The position numbers and the translations under genes were made by a program. Below the pieces are notes generated by a model. It saw only the letters and a program-made list of their open reading frames with translations. It had not been told where the DNA came from and made no database searches. Of a stretch of 41,255 nt of DNA, positions 1 through 7,585 are shown in pieces. Origin of the DNA: DAITPV01 sp050692555 (GTDB taxonomy: Bacteria; Actinomycetota; UBA4738; CALAEC01); contig JBOGVS010000030.1 in the NCBI GenBank assembly GCA_050692555.1, forward strand, positions 1 to 41,255, given 5' to 3'. The first letter of the stretch is position 1, and the number at the start of each line of letters is the position of its first letter.

Positions 1-163
1 CTGGCGCGGGCTGTGGATCCAGCGCTGCAGACCCATCCGACTTTGGAGGGACGAACTAGTCATTTCGCGGGCTCAAAGATGGCACAAAATGACCATTCAC
101 TCAGCATACCTCCATCGGTACTTTTCGATCGGTTGGATCGCGACGAGCCGGGGGAGGCCCGCA

Positions 164-1201
164 ATGAAAAGCCCTAAGGTCATATCGTTCCCAGGACTGA
201 GGAGGAGAAGGGCCGAAGCATGCGTGGTCCTTCTCTCGCTCATCATTCTCATCCTGCCGGCACCGACAGTCTCGGCGACTGAGGCGAGTATCACCTGCAA
301 CGCATCTGTCTGGCCCGGAGGGCTTACCGAACTGCCCAAATTCTCGGTCTCCTGCCAGTATGCGCCGACGACGGCCCAGGTGGACGAGCTTCTCGTCGAG
401 TTCAGGTACTGGGACCTCCAGATGAACTCAGTGAACATCGTCTACAGCCCCATGTTCGGCAACGTCAGCCTGGGTTCTGAGGGATACCTGCAGGAACTGA
501 ACTCTGCCGGGTTCTTTCGGGCTTCGTACCAGTGGCCCTCCAGGCTCCTGGTTCGGTCCGACGCCTACCGGACCATCAAAGGCGGCGAGGTCGTCAGGAG
601 CTTCAACCAGGGCTTTGAACAGCACGGACTCCCCTCCTCGGTGCTCACCGACAACGCCGCGGTGTTCACCGGAGCTCCTCGGGGCGGCGGCCGGTGCGCC
701 ATCGAAGTGGCCATGGACGCCCTGGGCATCCGGTCCTGTCACTCGAGCCCCAACCACCCGCAGACCCTGCGGGAAGGTGGAGCGGTTCCACCAGACCGAG
801 AAGAAGTGGCTCGGTGGCCAGACGCGTGCGGAGACCATCGAGGAGCTGCAGCAGCAGCTCGACTGGTCCGGAGGTACTACAACACCCGAAGGCCCCACCG
901 AGCACTCGGACGACGCACTCCCCTGGAGGCCTTCGAGGCCCGGCCGAAGGCCGGACCTTCTTCACCGGGGTTCGAGGTGCCAGCTCACTTCAGGGTTCGA
1001 AAGGACCGTGTGGACAAGACCGGTCGGGTAACGCTGCGCTACGACAGCCGTCTCCACCACATCGGGCTGGGTCGGCGTCACTGCGGGAAGCCCGTCCTGA
1101 TCCTCGTCGCCGACCTGGAGGTCCGGGTCATCACCGAGGACGGGGACCTGCTTCGGAGGCTCACCCTGGACCCGAGCCGGGACTACCAACCCCTGGGCTG
1201 A
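164..1201 (+). pseudogene. Chimeric reading frame: secreted-protein N-terminus fused to a decayed IS481-family transposase
   Basis: From the ATG at 164 (preceded by GGGGGAGG) residues 1-39 form an Arg-rich start, a hydrophobic stretch and an Ala-rich end typical of a signal peptide. About 85 residues of an unrecognised exported protein follow. Near nt 539 the frame runs into the catalytic core of an IS481-type DDE transposase (SRLLV.SDAY, then LTDNAAVF with the second Asp). The first catalytic Asp is missing. An extra C near 764-766 moves KVERFHQTEKKWL (catalytic Glu) into another frame, and a lost T near 866 restores the first frame for YYNTRRPHRALGRRTPLEAF and the C-terminus. The transposase is therefore truncated and doubly frameshifted, hence inactive. 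Whether the fusion is translated as an exported hybrid is unknown. Bases 1-163 hold nothing I can recognise. Confidence 0.75.
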
Positions 1202-1252
1202 GGTGGTAAGGATGTCCCGAGACATCTGTCAAGGATGTCGCGAGACATCACA
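539..1252 (+). mobile_element. IS481-family insertion sequence remnant, left end missing
   Basis: Contains the 3' two thirds of the transposase reading frame (with compensating frameshifts) and the right terminus. The terminus carries two copies of GATGTC-(CCGA or CGCGA core)-GACATC, each an imperfect palindrome, at about 1211-1226 and 1234-1249, the outer one ending in ATCACA. I recall similar GATGTC..GACATC termini from IS481-type elements. The element stops one base before the encoded CCA end of the tRNA-Ser gene. No matching left terminus is visible, so the copy is a fragment created by deletion or recombination into the secreted-protein gene. Confidence 0.65.
1211..1249. repeat. Tandem pair of 16-bp palindromes at the IS right end
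   Basis: Two units, GATGTCCCGAGACATC and GATGTCGCGAGACATC, lie 23 bp apart and differ at one central base. Each has GATGTC/GACATC arms. They form the terminal inverted-repeat region of the IS481 remnant and are probably transposase binding sites. Confidence 0.6.
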
Positions 1253-1253
1253 G

Positions 1254-1343
1254 TGGCGGGGGGAGTGGGATTCGAACCCACGAGACCCCGAAGGGCCTAG
1301 CGGCTTTCAAGACCGCCCCGTTCGTCCGCTCCGGCATCCCCCC
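1254..1343 (-). tRNA. tRNA-Ser (anticodon TGA), CCA encoded
   Basis: Reading the minus strand, a seven-base acceptor GGGGGGA pairs with TCCCCCC, followed by discriminator G and a genomically encoded CCA (1256-1254). The anticodon loop CTTGAAA gives TGA, which reads TCA/TCG-type serine codons. The T arm is GTGGG-TTCGAAT-CCCAC, and a long variable arm (CCCTTCGGGG) is present as expected for a class II tRNA. It lies just downstream of serS, so the tRNA and its synthetase are adjacent. The IS481 terminus begins immediately after the CCA. Confidence 0.95.
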
Positions 1344-1348
1344 ACCAG

Positions 1349-1354
1349 AGTGTA
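1349..1354 (-). promoter_or_regulatory. Probable -10 element of tRNA-Ser
   Basis: TACACT on the minus strand, 5 bp before the tRNA 5' end and just outside the serS stop codon. The same hexamer precedes the tRNA-Leu gene in this window. No clear -35 is visible. Confidence 0.4.
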
Positions 1355-1370
1355 GCGGCCGACCGGCCGG

Positions 1371-2642
1371 TCACCGGGACTGAAGGACGCGGTACTCCTT
1401 GGGCAGATACGGGTGGAGCGCCGGCGGGACGTCCACCGAGCCGTCCTGCCGCTGGAAGTTCTCCAGGATCGCGATGAGGGTCCGGCCCACGGCGCAGGCC
1501 GTCCCGTTCAGGGTGTGCGCCGGCCGGTTCCCTTCCTCGTATCGGACCCGGCACTCCAGGCGGCGGGCCTGGTAGTCCGTGGTGTTCGAGCAGGACGTCA
1601 GCTCCCGGTACCGGTCCTGCCCGGGGAGCCACACCTCCAGGTCGTATTTCTTGGCCGCCGACGCTCCCAGCTCGCCGGTGCACACGTTGGCGACGCGGTA
1701 CGGGAGCCCCAGCCCCTGGACCAGCTCCTCCTCGCAGGACAGGAGGAAGTCGTGCTCGTCCCAGGAACGGTCGGGCTCGGTGAACGAGAACATCTCGACC
1801 TTGTCGAACTGGTGGACCCGAAAGATCCCCCGGGTGTCCTTCCCGTGGGCCCCGGCCTCCCGCCGGAAGCACGTCGAGTACCCCACGTACCGCCGGGGCA
1901 GGCCGGCCGGGTCCAGGGTCTCGCTCTGGTGCAGACCCGCCAGGGGGACCTCCGAGGTCCCCGCCAGGTACAGATCGTCGTCTCGGGTGACGTAGAGCTG
2001 GGCCTCGTCCGCCGGGAGGAACCCCGTCCCGAACAGGGTCTCCTCTCGCACCAGGACCGGCGGGATCACCGGGAGGAATCCCCGAGCCGTGAGGAAGTCG
2101 AGGCAGTACCGAACCAGGGCCCACTGCAGCATCACCGCCCCGCCCAGGAGATACGCAAACCGGGTCCCGGATACGCTGGCCGCGCGCTCGAGGTCGATGA
2201 TCCCCAGCGCGCCTCCCAGGTCCACGTGGTCACGGGGCTGGAAGCCGAACTCGGGACGCTCCCCCACCTCCCTGAGCACCTCGTTGTCCTCGTCGGTCTC
2301 CCCTTCGGGTACCGAGTCATGCGGGGGATTGGGGATCCGGGCCAGGAGTTCTCGAACCCGGTCCTCGAGCTCGGTCAGCGCGGGCTCCAGCTCCTTCAGC
2401 CGGTCAGAGACCTCGCGGAGCGAGGCGATCAGCCGGTCCCGCTCCTGCCCGGACGCCGCACCCACGGCCTTGGAGCCCCGGTTCTGCTCCGCTCGGAGCT
2501 CCTCGACCTTCACGGTCAGCTCGCGCCGTTCCCGGTCGAGCTCCAGGACGCGGTCCAGGTCCTGGATCAGCTCGGGGCTGCGCCGCGACAGGGCCCGGCG
2601 GAACGGCTCGGGATCATCACGAACGGCCTTGAGGTCGAGCAA
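1371..2642 (-). CDS. serS: Seryl-tRNA synthetase
   Basis: Class II aminoacyl-tRNA synthetase that charges tRNA-Ser with serine in the cytoplasm. The 423-residue length is normal for bacterial SerRS. The N-terminus MLDLKAVRDDPE is the usual SerRS start, here a TTG codon; residues about 25-100 are the heptad-rich two-helix arm that grips the tRNA long variable arm. Motif 2 is seen as CFRREAGAHGKDTRGIFRVHQF with the catalytic Arg, and motif 3 as NGTACAVGRTLIAILEN. It follows the DUF4446 gene on the same strand by 6 nt and is followed by tRNA-Ser, so the gene, its partner and probably one transcript are clustered. The weak Shine-Dalgarno suggests translational coupling to the upstream gene. Confidence 0.97.
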   Translation of the reverse strand: MLDLKAVRDDPEPFRRALSRRSPELIQDLDRVLELDRERRELTVKVEELRAEQNRGSKAVGAASGQERDRLIASLREVSDRLKELEPALTELEDRVRELLARIPNPPHDSVPEGETDEDNEVLREVGERPEFGFQPRDHVDLGGALGIIDLERAASVSGTRFAYLLGGAVMLQWALVRYCLDFLTARGFLPVIPPVLVREETLFGTGFLPADEAQLYVTRDDDLYLAGTSEVPLAGLHQSETLDPAGLPRRYVGYSTCFRREAGAHGKDTRGIFRVHQFDKVEMFSFTEPDRSWDEHDFLLSCEEELVQGLGLPYRVANVCTGELGASAAKKYDLEVWLPGQDRYRELTSCSNTTDYQARRLECRVRYEEGNRPAHTLNGTACAVGRTLIAILENFQRQDGSVDVPPALHPYLPKEYRVLQSR

Positions 2643-2648
2643 GCGGGC

Positions 2649-3185
2649 CTAGGCCCCGCGGCGGGCGGGGCGCCCTCGCCCCTGAGCCGCCAGGGAGACC
2701 GGGGGTGTGGCAGCGGGCTGAGCGGCGAGCGCCTGCTGGATCGCTTGCTCCTCTTCGGTCGAGAGGTTGTGCCGGGAGGTCCACCCTTCAACCGGCTTGG
2801 CGTAGCACCTGGTGTCCTGCCGGCCGTTGATCGAGGTGATCACGATCCCGTCGCCCCCGGCGTCCAGCAGCGCCGCGGAGAACGAGAGGTGGCCTCCCAT
2901 CTCGTCGTAGGCGTCGTAGCGGACCAGGCCAACCCGCTGGACCGCTCCCACCACCAGCGCGGCGTTCTGGCGCTGCTCCTCCGAGAGCTGACGGACGGCG
3001 ACCTTGAGCCTGGCGATGTCCTGACCGTGCTGTCCGAGCAGGACCACCGCCTGGCGGTTCTCGGACAGCTTCCGGCCACCCTTTGGGGTGTTTGTGACCA
3101 GCAGGTATACGGCCAGCCCCGACACCACCAGACCGGCCAGAGCGACGATCGTGAGAACCTCAGGGGGGAACGCCATGTTTTCCAC
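2649..3185 (-). CDS. DUF4446 family membrane-anchored protein
   Basis: A protein of about 178 residues. An N-terminal membrane helix (about residues 8-30, LTIVALAGLVVSGLAVYLLV) is followed by a short coiled-coil-prone stretch. The DUF4446 core then reads VGLVRYDAYDEMGGHLSFSAALLDAGGDGIVITSINGR, with a C-terminal YAKPV..W.S.HNLS.EE.AI segment. The function of the family is unknown; it is common in actinobacteria and firmicutes near chromosome-maintenance genes. GTG at 3185 and ATG at 3176 are both possible starts; neither has a strong ribosome site. It sits 6 nt upstream of serS, probably in one transcript. DnaA-box-like 9-mers overlap its start. Confidence 0.85.
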   Translation of the reverse strand: MENMAFPPEVLTIVALAGLVVSGLAVYLLVTNTPKGGRKLSENRQAVVLLGQHGQDIARLKVAVRQLSEEQRQNAALVVGAVQRVGLVRYDAYDEMGGHLSFSAALLDAGGDGIVITSINGRQDTRCYAKPVEGWTSRHNLSTEEEQAIQQALAAQPAATPPVSLAAQGRGRPARRGA

Positions 3186-3253
3186 AGCCTATCCCCAGCT
3201 CAGGAAGGGATGCAATCCGAGGGGTTCCTGCCTGACGGATGGTTTCGCCAACC

Positions 3254-3289
3254 ACCCAAACGGGGGATGCGCGACTGACCCAAACGGGT
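3254..3289. repeat. Direct repeats ACCCAAACGGG upstream of the response regulator
   Basis: ACCCAAACGGGG (3254-3265) and ACCCAAACGGGT (3278-3289) match at 11 of 12 positions, 24 bp apart. The second lies inside the perfect inverted repeat GACCC-AAAC-GGGTC. Placement 44 bp before the response-regulator start suggests an operator, but no binding protein is known. Confidence 0.4.
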
Positions 3290-3332
3290 CATGGACACCA
3301 CGGCCCGCCGACTGATTGACTCGCGGGAGCCA

Positions 3333-3725
3333 ATGGCGTCGAACGCAATAACGGTCGTGATCGCCGACGATCACCCGCTCGTCCGCTTCGCCGTCCGACA
3401 GCGACTCGAGATGGAGAACGACGTGCAGGTGGTGGGCGAGGCGGTCAACGGCGAGGAGGCTCTGGCCAGGGTCGAGGACGAGCGTCCCGACGTGGTCATC
3501 CTGGACTACCGCATGCCCATCGTCGACGGCCTCCAGGCCGCCCGGGCCATCGGGGGGTCCTACCCGGACATCCGGGTGATCATGCTGACCGGCGAAGAGG
3601 ATCACGGACTGGTCTCGGAAGCGGCTCGAGCGGGCGTGCACGGGCTGATCTCCAAGGACCACACCCCCGAGCGGCTCCTCGACGCCATCCGCCTGGTGAT
3701 GTCCGGCGGCATGATCAGCGGCTGA
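3333..3725 (+). CDS. Receiver-domain-only response regulator (NarL/FixJ-type REC)
   Basis: A 130-residue CheY-like domain starting MASNAITVVIADDHPLVR. The Asp pair is in IADDH, the phospho-acceptor Asp is in VVILDYRMP, the conserved Thr in IMLTGEED and the Lys in GLISKDHTPERL. The sequence resembles NarL-type receivers but ends where the linker to a LuxR helix-turn-helix would start, and no such domain is encoded downstream in any frame. ATG 3333 is preferred because GGGAG sits 5 nt upstream; an in-frame ATG at 3291 would add 14 unlikely residues. No histidine kinase lies nearby, so it is an orphan, perhaps acting by protein-protein contact. Confidence 0.85.
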   Translation: MASNAITVVIADDHPLVRFAVRQRLEMENDVQVVGEAVNGEEALARVEDERPDVVILDYRMPIVDGLQAARAIGGSYPDIRVIMLTGEEDHGLVSEAARAGVHGLISKDHTPERLLDAIRLVMSGGMISG

Positions 3726-3763
3726 CCGCCCCACCCCCACCCAGCCCTATCCCACGAACTCGG

Positions 3764-3769
3764 TAGAAT
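3764..3769 (+). promoter_or_regulatory. -10 element (TAGAAT) of a probable leaderless transcript
   Basis: TAGAAT ends 8 nt before the GTG at 3778, placing the expected transcription start on or next to the start codon. No -35 is evident. Confidence 0.5.
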
Positions 3770-3777
3770 GGGACAGC

Positions 3778-5079
3778 GTGGGAACGGGGACCACGCGGGC
3801 CGCGATGCGCACCCGCCACCGCATCATCCCGCTGCTGTCGCTGACGGTGCTGGCCTGGGGAACGGTGTCCCTGGGCACGATCAGCGCGGCCTGCGCCACC
3901 AACCACCGGATCATCTCGCTGATCAACTTCCCCCCGGAGGCCAACCCGTACGCCCATCCCCTGTACTGGGCCCCCGAGGACGCCGGCCAGGCCACGTTCA
4001 CCGTGGAGCGCCGCAGCCACGACTGCAGCTCGGATGCCGTGACCGTCGACTGGGCCGCCAACACCGATACGGCCGCCGCGGGAGCGGACTACGGCCCCCC
4101 GACGTCGGGAACGACACCGGGCATGTTCGACCCGGAGAGCCCCACCGGCGGCCCCACCTCCCAGTCGATCTCCATCCCCTTCAACGACGACGGCGACGAC
4201 GGCGCCGGGGTGGAGCAGGCCCGGATCGTGCTCAGCAATCCCACGGCCGGGGCGGTCCTGGGAGCGGTCTCCCAGGCGCCCATGCTGATCGTGGACGTGG
4301 ATGGGGGGACCCGGGTGTCATTCGACCCCGGTCCCTACGCCCAGAGCGAGACGCACGACCAGCCCGGGCAGGCCACGATCCCCGTGTTCCGGGCCGGTCC
4401 GGTGGGGGCCCCCACCACCGTGGACTACTCGATCGGGCCGGGCCCCAACAACCCGGCCACCCCCGGCGCGGACTTCACCGGCAACCTCACCGGCACGCTC
4501 ACGTTCGGGGCGAACGACCGGGTGGAGCTCATCTCATTCACGCTGGCGAACGACACCGCCGCCGAGCAGCCGGAGGAGGTCAGCATCTCCCTTTCGAACC
4601 CCAGCACCGGCACCGCGCTGGACTCGCCGAGCACCATGACGTTCACGATCCTGGACAACGAGGAGCTCAACCCGCCCAACAGCCGGTTCCACCACCCCCG
4701 CCAGGGCCTCAAGTACAAGCGCAAGGACTACCGGATCCGGGAGGTCCACGTGTTCACCGCAGACGATGCGGGGGGGTCCGGGGTGGTGGGCGTGGAGTGG
4801 GCCATCCGGCGCAACCTCAAGGGCGGCACGTGCCAGTGGTGGACCGGGAGGAAGGCCAAGTTCAAGAAGGGGGACTGTCAGGATGAGGTGTGGCATGCCA
4901 TGGATGTGTACGAGCCCGGAGCGTTCTACTACGACCGCCTGGCGTCCCTGCGCCCCAGCATCGGGACCAAGATCAAGAGCTACACTGCCTTCAGCAGGGC
5001 CATCGACGGCGCCCAGAACGTGGAGCAGGCCTTCGATCCGAAGCGAAACATGAACAGGTTCGAGGTGAAGAGGAAGTGA
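3778..5079 (+). CDS. Exported protein with two Calx-beta domains
   Basis: 433 residues beginning at a GTG with no Shine-Dalgarno. A signal or anchor helix spans about residues 15-38 (IIPLLSLTVLAWGTVSLGTISAACA). Two Calx-beta-like units follow. The first includes ATFTVERRSHDC.SDAVTVDWAANTDTA..GADY and ends VLSNPTAGAVLG. The second includes PVFRAGPVGAPTTVDYSIGPG, GADFTGNLTGTLTF and VSISLSNPSTG..LDSPSTMTFTILDNE. Such domains are Ca-binding beta sandwiches in adhesins and surface proteins. The last 130 residues are basic with paired Cys and Trp and may be a further beta-sandwich. The stop overlaps the start of the cupredoxin gene by 4 bp (GTGA), so the two are translationally coupled. Confidence 0.8.
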   Translation: MGTGTTRAAMRTRHRIIPLLSLTVLAWGTVSLGTISAACATNHRIISLINFPPEANPYAHPLYWAPEDAGQATFTVERRSHDCSSDAVTVDWAANTDTAAAGADYGPPTSGTTPGMFDPESPTGGPTSQSISIPFNDDGDDGAGVEQARIVLSNPTAGAVLGAVSQAPMLIVDVDGGTRVSFDPGPYAQSETHDQPGQATIPVFRAGPVGAPTTVDYSIGPGPNNPATPGADFTGNLTGTLTFGANDRVELISFTLANDTAAEQPEEVSISLSNPSTGTALDSPSTMTFTILDNEELNPPNSRFHHPRQGLKYKRKDYRIREVHVFTADDAGGSGVVGVEWAIRRNLKGGTCQWWTGRKAKFKKGDCQDEVWHAMDVYEPGAFYYDRLASLRPSIGTKIKSYTAFSRAIDGAQNVEQAFDPKRNMNRFEVKRK

Positions 5080-5501
5080 ACCGGAGCGAGAGGATGAAGG
5101 GTGACACGGCGATCGACCCGGCCCGGTCGGGTTCCCGAAACGCCCGACGGTGGCTGGCCCTGGTCCTCGCCGTGGTGGTGGTGCTGACCCCGGGGGCCAT
5201 GGCCACGGCAGGGAAGAAGACGAAGAAGGTGAAGGCCACGGCGACCGACCTGTGGAAGCCCACCCACCTGTACATCGGCAAGAAGACCAGGGTCAAGTGG
5301 ACGAACCCCACGTCGGAGATCCACGACCTGGCGGCGTACGGAGGGGGCTGGAGCTTCACGGCGAACCTCGACCCAGGAGAGACCGCCCAGCGGAAGTTCA
5401 AGAAGAAGGGGACGTTCAAGTATCGGTGCGTGCGCCACTCCGGGATCGTGGGCGGCACGTGCCAGGGAATGTGCGGCTTCGTCCACGTCTTCAACAAGTG
5501 A
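5076..5501 (+). CDS. Membrane-anchored cupredoxin (plastocyanin/azurin-like) protein
   Basis: 141 residues from the GTG overlapping the preceding stop; ATG 5094 is an alternative. A single hydrophobic segment (residues 26-44) precedes a Lys-rich linker and a cupredoxin fold. Type-1 copper ligands are visible as H83 (EIHDL), C118 and H121 (YRCVRH) and M132 (GMCG). The region after the Cys ligand is longer than usual and adds C129, C133 and H137. The predicted site is outside the membrane, suiting copper binding or electron transfer. The gene faces the copper cluster tail to tail with 13 nt between stop codons, supporting a copper role; the electron partner is unknown. Confidence 0.8.
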   Translation: MNRSERMKGDTAIDPARSGSRNARRWLALVLAVVVVLTPGAMATAGKKTKKVKATATDLWKPTHLYIGKKTRVKWTNPTSEIHDLAAYGGGWSFTANLDPGETAQRKFKKKGTFKYRCVRHSGIVGGTCQGMCGFVHVFNK

Positions 5502-5514
5502 AGGCGACCCCGCC

Positions 5515-7473
5515 CTAGCCGGGAAGCGACTGCTCGAAGCAGCCTGCCAGCGCGGTGTCCCCTCCCTCAGCCGCGCCGTCGAACCGCCAGGTGCCCGGCT
5601 CCAGGCGGGCCAGGGCCAGGAAGTGGCCCTGGGTGAGGGTCTCGGGCTCGAGCGTGGTGGGGTCGGTACCGGGTCGCCAGGCCACGATGCTCGGCTGCCC
5701 CTCGACCCCGAGCTCCTTCCCCTGAGCGTCGATGAAGGTGAAGTGCACCTCGTACCGGCTCCCTCCCAGCGGGAGGAGGTAGCCCTCCACGGACCCCACG
5801 TCCGGGACCTCGACCACGTGGGTCGGGGGCAGGGGAGGATCTCCGGGGATCTCCGTGGCCGTGCAGAGCGTGGCCACTTCGAGGGGGACCTCGACGGCGT
5901 CGGCGCCTCGCTGGACCAGGACGGTCACTCCCCACGGGCCGCCGATCGACAGGTTGCTGCCCGTGGCGCGATACCGGCCCTCCTCCACCGGTCGGAGCTC
6001 GAGGGTCGACTGCTCGACCCGGGCGCCGCCGAGGTACGAGAACCGCATCGCCACCCGCTGGGCCTCGACCGGCTCCCCGGAGTCGTAGTCCGTGACCTCG
6101 ATGGCGAACCGGTTGGCCCCGGGCAAACCGGGGCTCACCTCGAGCCGGGCCCGCACCGAGGTGGCGAAGTCGGAGCCGGTGTCCACCAGCCCCGCGGGCG
6201 GCCCGGCCACCGCAGGCACCTGGGCGGGCGGCACCAGCGTGGCCAGGACCGACGCCGCCGCCAGGGCGGACACCGCCAGGACCAGCTCTCCCCGAGAGAC
6301 CTTCCGGAGCCCTCGGAGGGACGAGGCGGCCCTGGGGACGTTGCGATATCGGTTGACGGCCCCCAGGCCGGCGAGGGCACCGATGAGGCCGACCTTGGCC
6401 AGCACCAGTCGGCCGTAGCCGGTGGAGAACAGCGCTCCCCAGCTTCCCACTTCGTTGAGGGCCCGGAAGAGGCCGGTGATCGCCACTGTGGCGAGAGCGA
6501 ACGCCGCCACGGCCGAGAACCTCCGCACCGCCGAGGCCTTCGATGCGTCGGGGCTACCCCGGACCCCGATCAACAGCGCGGCCAGCCCGCCCAGCCACAC
6601 GCCCACCGCGGCGAAGTGCGCCCACTGCGCCATGACCTTGGCCCAGGCCAGATCGCCCCGTGCCGCCGCGTGACCGGCGGCCACGTGGGCCAGCATCGCC
6701 CCCGCCGCGGCCGCCCCGGCAACCAGAAGCGCCGCTCGCCGCGACCGCGGCCACAGGGACGCCGCAAGCAGACCGGTCCCCGCCAGGACGATGGCTCCTC
6801 CCCGATACAGGAGAGCCCGTCCCACCGTGGTGGGGAGGAACTGGCCAAACCCGACGCCCGAGCTCCGCTGCTGGGCGATCGCCAGGACGGTCAGGCCCAC
6901 CACGGCGGTCAGCCAGGCCCACCCGGCGAGCTTTCGAACAGCGCCGGGAGGGTCGGCGAACGCCAGGGCACCCACCCAGGCCGCCCCCAGGAGAAGGCCC
7001 AGGCCCACGAACAGGACCAGGCGCCCGGTCATCTCCACCGGAGAGGGATCGGGCGTCTCCACTCCCGGAGCGGCGGCCGGGGCGACCTGGATCGGCGACA
7101 CGCCGATCCCGAAGGCGAACGTTCCGCCGCTGGGGTGGCCATCCACCCGAGAGACGGTTCGCCAGGTCACCGTGTACACCCCTCGGTCCAGCTCCGGGAC
7201 CGAGACCGTGATGGCGGACGGGTCCGCGGAGACCGCTTGCGGCTCGCCGGCGTCCAGCTCGGCCCCGGTCCGGTCGAGCAACCTCACCGTGGAGAGCGAG
7301 AGCTCCGGGGCCTCGGTGAACCGAAGGACCAGTTCGGCGGGGGCTTCGGTCAGCCTGGCCCCGTCCAGGGGCTCGGAGGAGGCCAGGAGGGCATGGGCCT
7401 CGGCGGGGCCGGGCAGGGACAGGACCAGCGCGATCGCGGCCCATCCCGCCGCCCAGACCCGCCGCACGCTCAC
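5515..7473 (-). CDS. CopC-CopD fusion, copper-resistance envelope protein (copy 1)
   Basis: A fusion of the CopC copper-binding domain and the CopD membrane domain. After the signal peptide the mature protein should begin HALLASSEP, the CopC N-terminus whose His ligates Cu(II); the second CopC ligand motif is DGHPSGG. About eight membrane helices follow (from LVLFVGLGLLLGAAWVGALA on), with MLAHVAAGHAAARG and QWAHFAAVGVWLGGL, the CopD signature. The last 200 residues are a second extracellular beta-rich domain ending FEQSLPG. Known CopC/CopD proteins bind periplasmic copper and move it across the membrane. The start is uncertain: no codon has a good ribosome site. GTG 7473 gives a normal signal peptide; TTG 7521 is the longest option. 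Confidence 0.9.
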   Translation of the reverse strand: MSVRRVWAAGWAAIALVLSLPGPAEAHALLASSEPLDGARLTEAPAELVLRFTEAPELSLSTVRLLDRTGAELDAGEPQAVSADPSAITVSVPELDRGVYTVTWRTVSRVDGHPSGGTFAFGIGVSPIQVAPAAAPGVETPDPSPVEMTGRLVLFVGLGLLLGAAWVGALAFADPPGAVRKLAGWAWLTAVVGLTVLAIAQQRSSGVGFGQFLPTTVGRALLYRGGAIVLAGTGLLAASLWPRSRRAALLVAGAAAAGAMLAHVAAGHAAARGDLAWAKVMAQWAHFAAVGVWLGGLAALLIGVRGSPDASKASAVRRFSAVAAFALATVAITGLFRALNEVGSWGALFSTGYGRLVLAKVGLIGALAGLGAVNRYRNVPRAASSLRGLRKVSRGELVLAVSALAAASVLATLVPPAQVPAVAGPPAGLVDTGSDFATSVRARLEVSPGLPGANRFAIEVTDYDSGEPVEAQRVAMRFSYLGGARVEQSTLELRPVEEGRYRATGSNLSIGGPWGVTVLVQRGADAVEVPLEVATLCTATEIPGDPPLPPTHVVEVPDVGSVEGYLLPLGGSRYEVHFTFIDAQGKELGVEGQPSIVAWRPGTDPTTLEPETLTQGHFLALARLEPGTWRFDGAAEGGDTALAGCFEQSLPG

Positions 7474-7585
7474 TCGCTCAGGATGCACCAGTCGAGCGTC
7501 ATCGGAGCAGCCGTCAGTCAACAGTCAGCCGTTCCGGCACACGAAGTGATTCGCCCCGGTGGGGGCCGGGGTTGGCCCTAGCGGA

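Noticed and set aside
3726..3777. Missing LuxR-type HTH of the response regulator hidden by a frameshift
   Set aside because: The 50 bp after the stop have no HTH coding in any frame and contain the promoter of the next gene.
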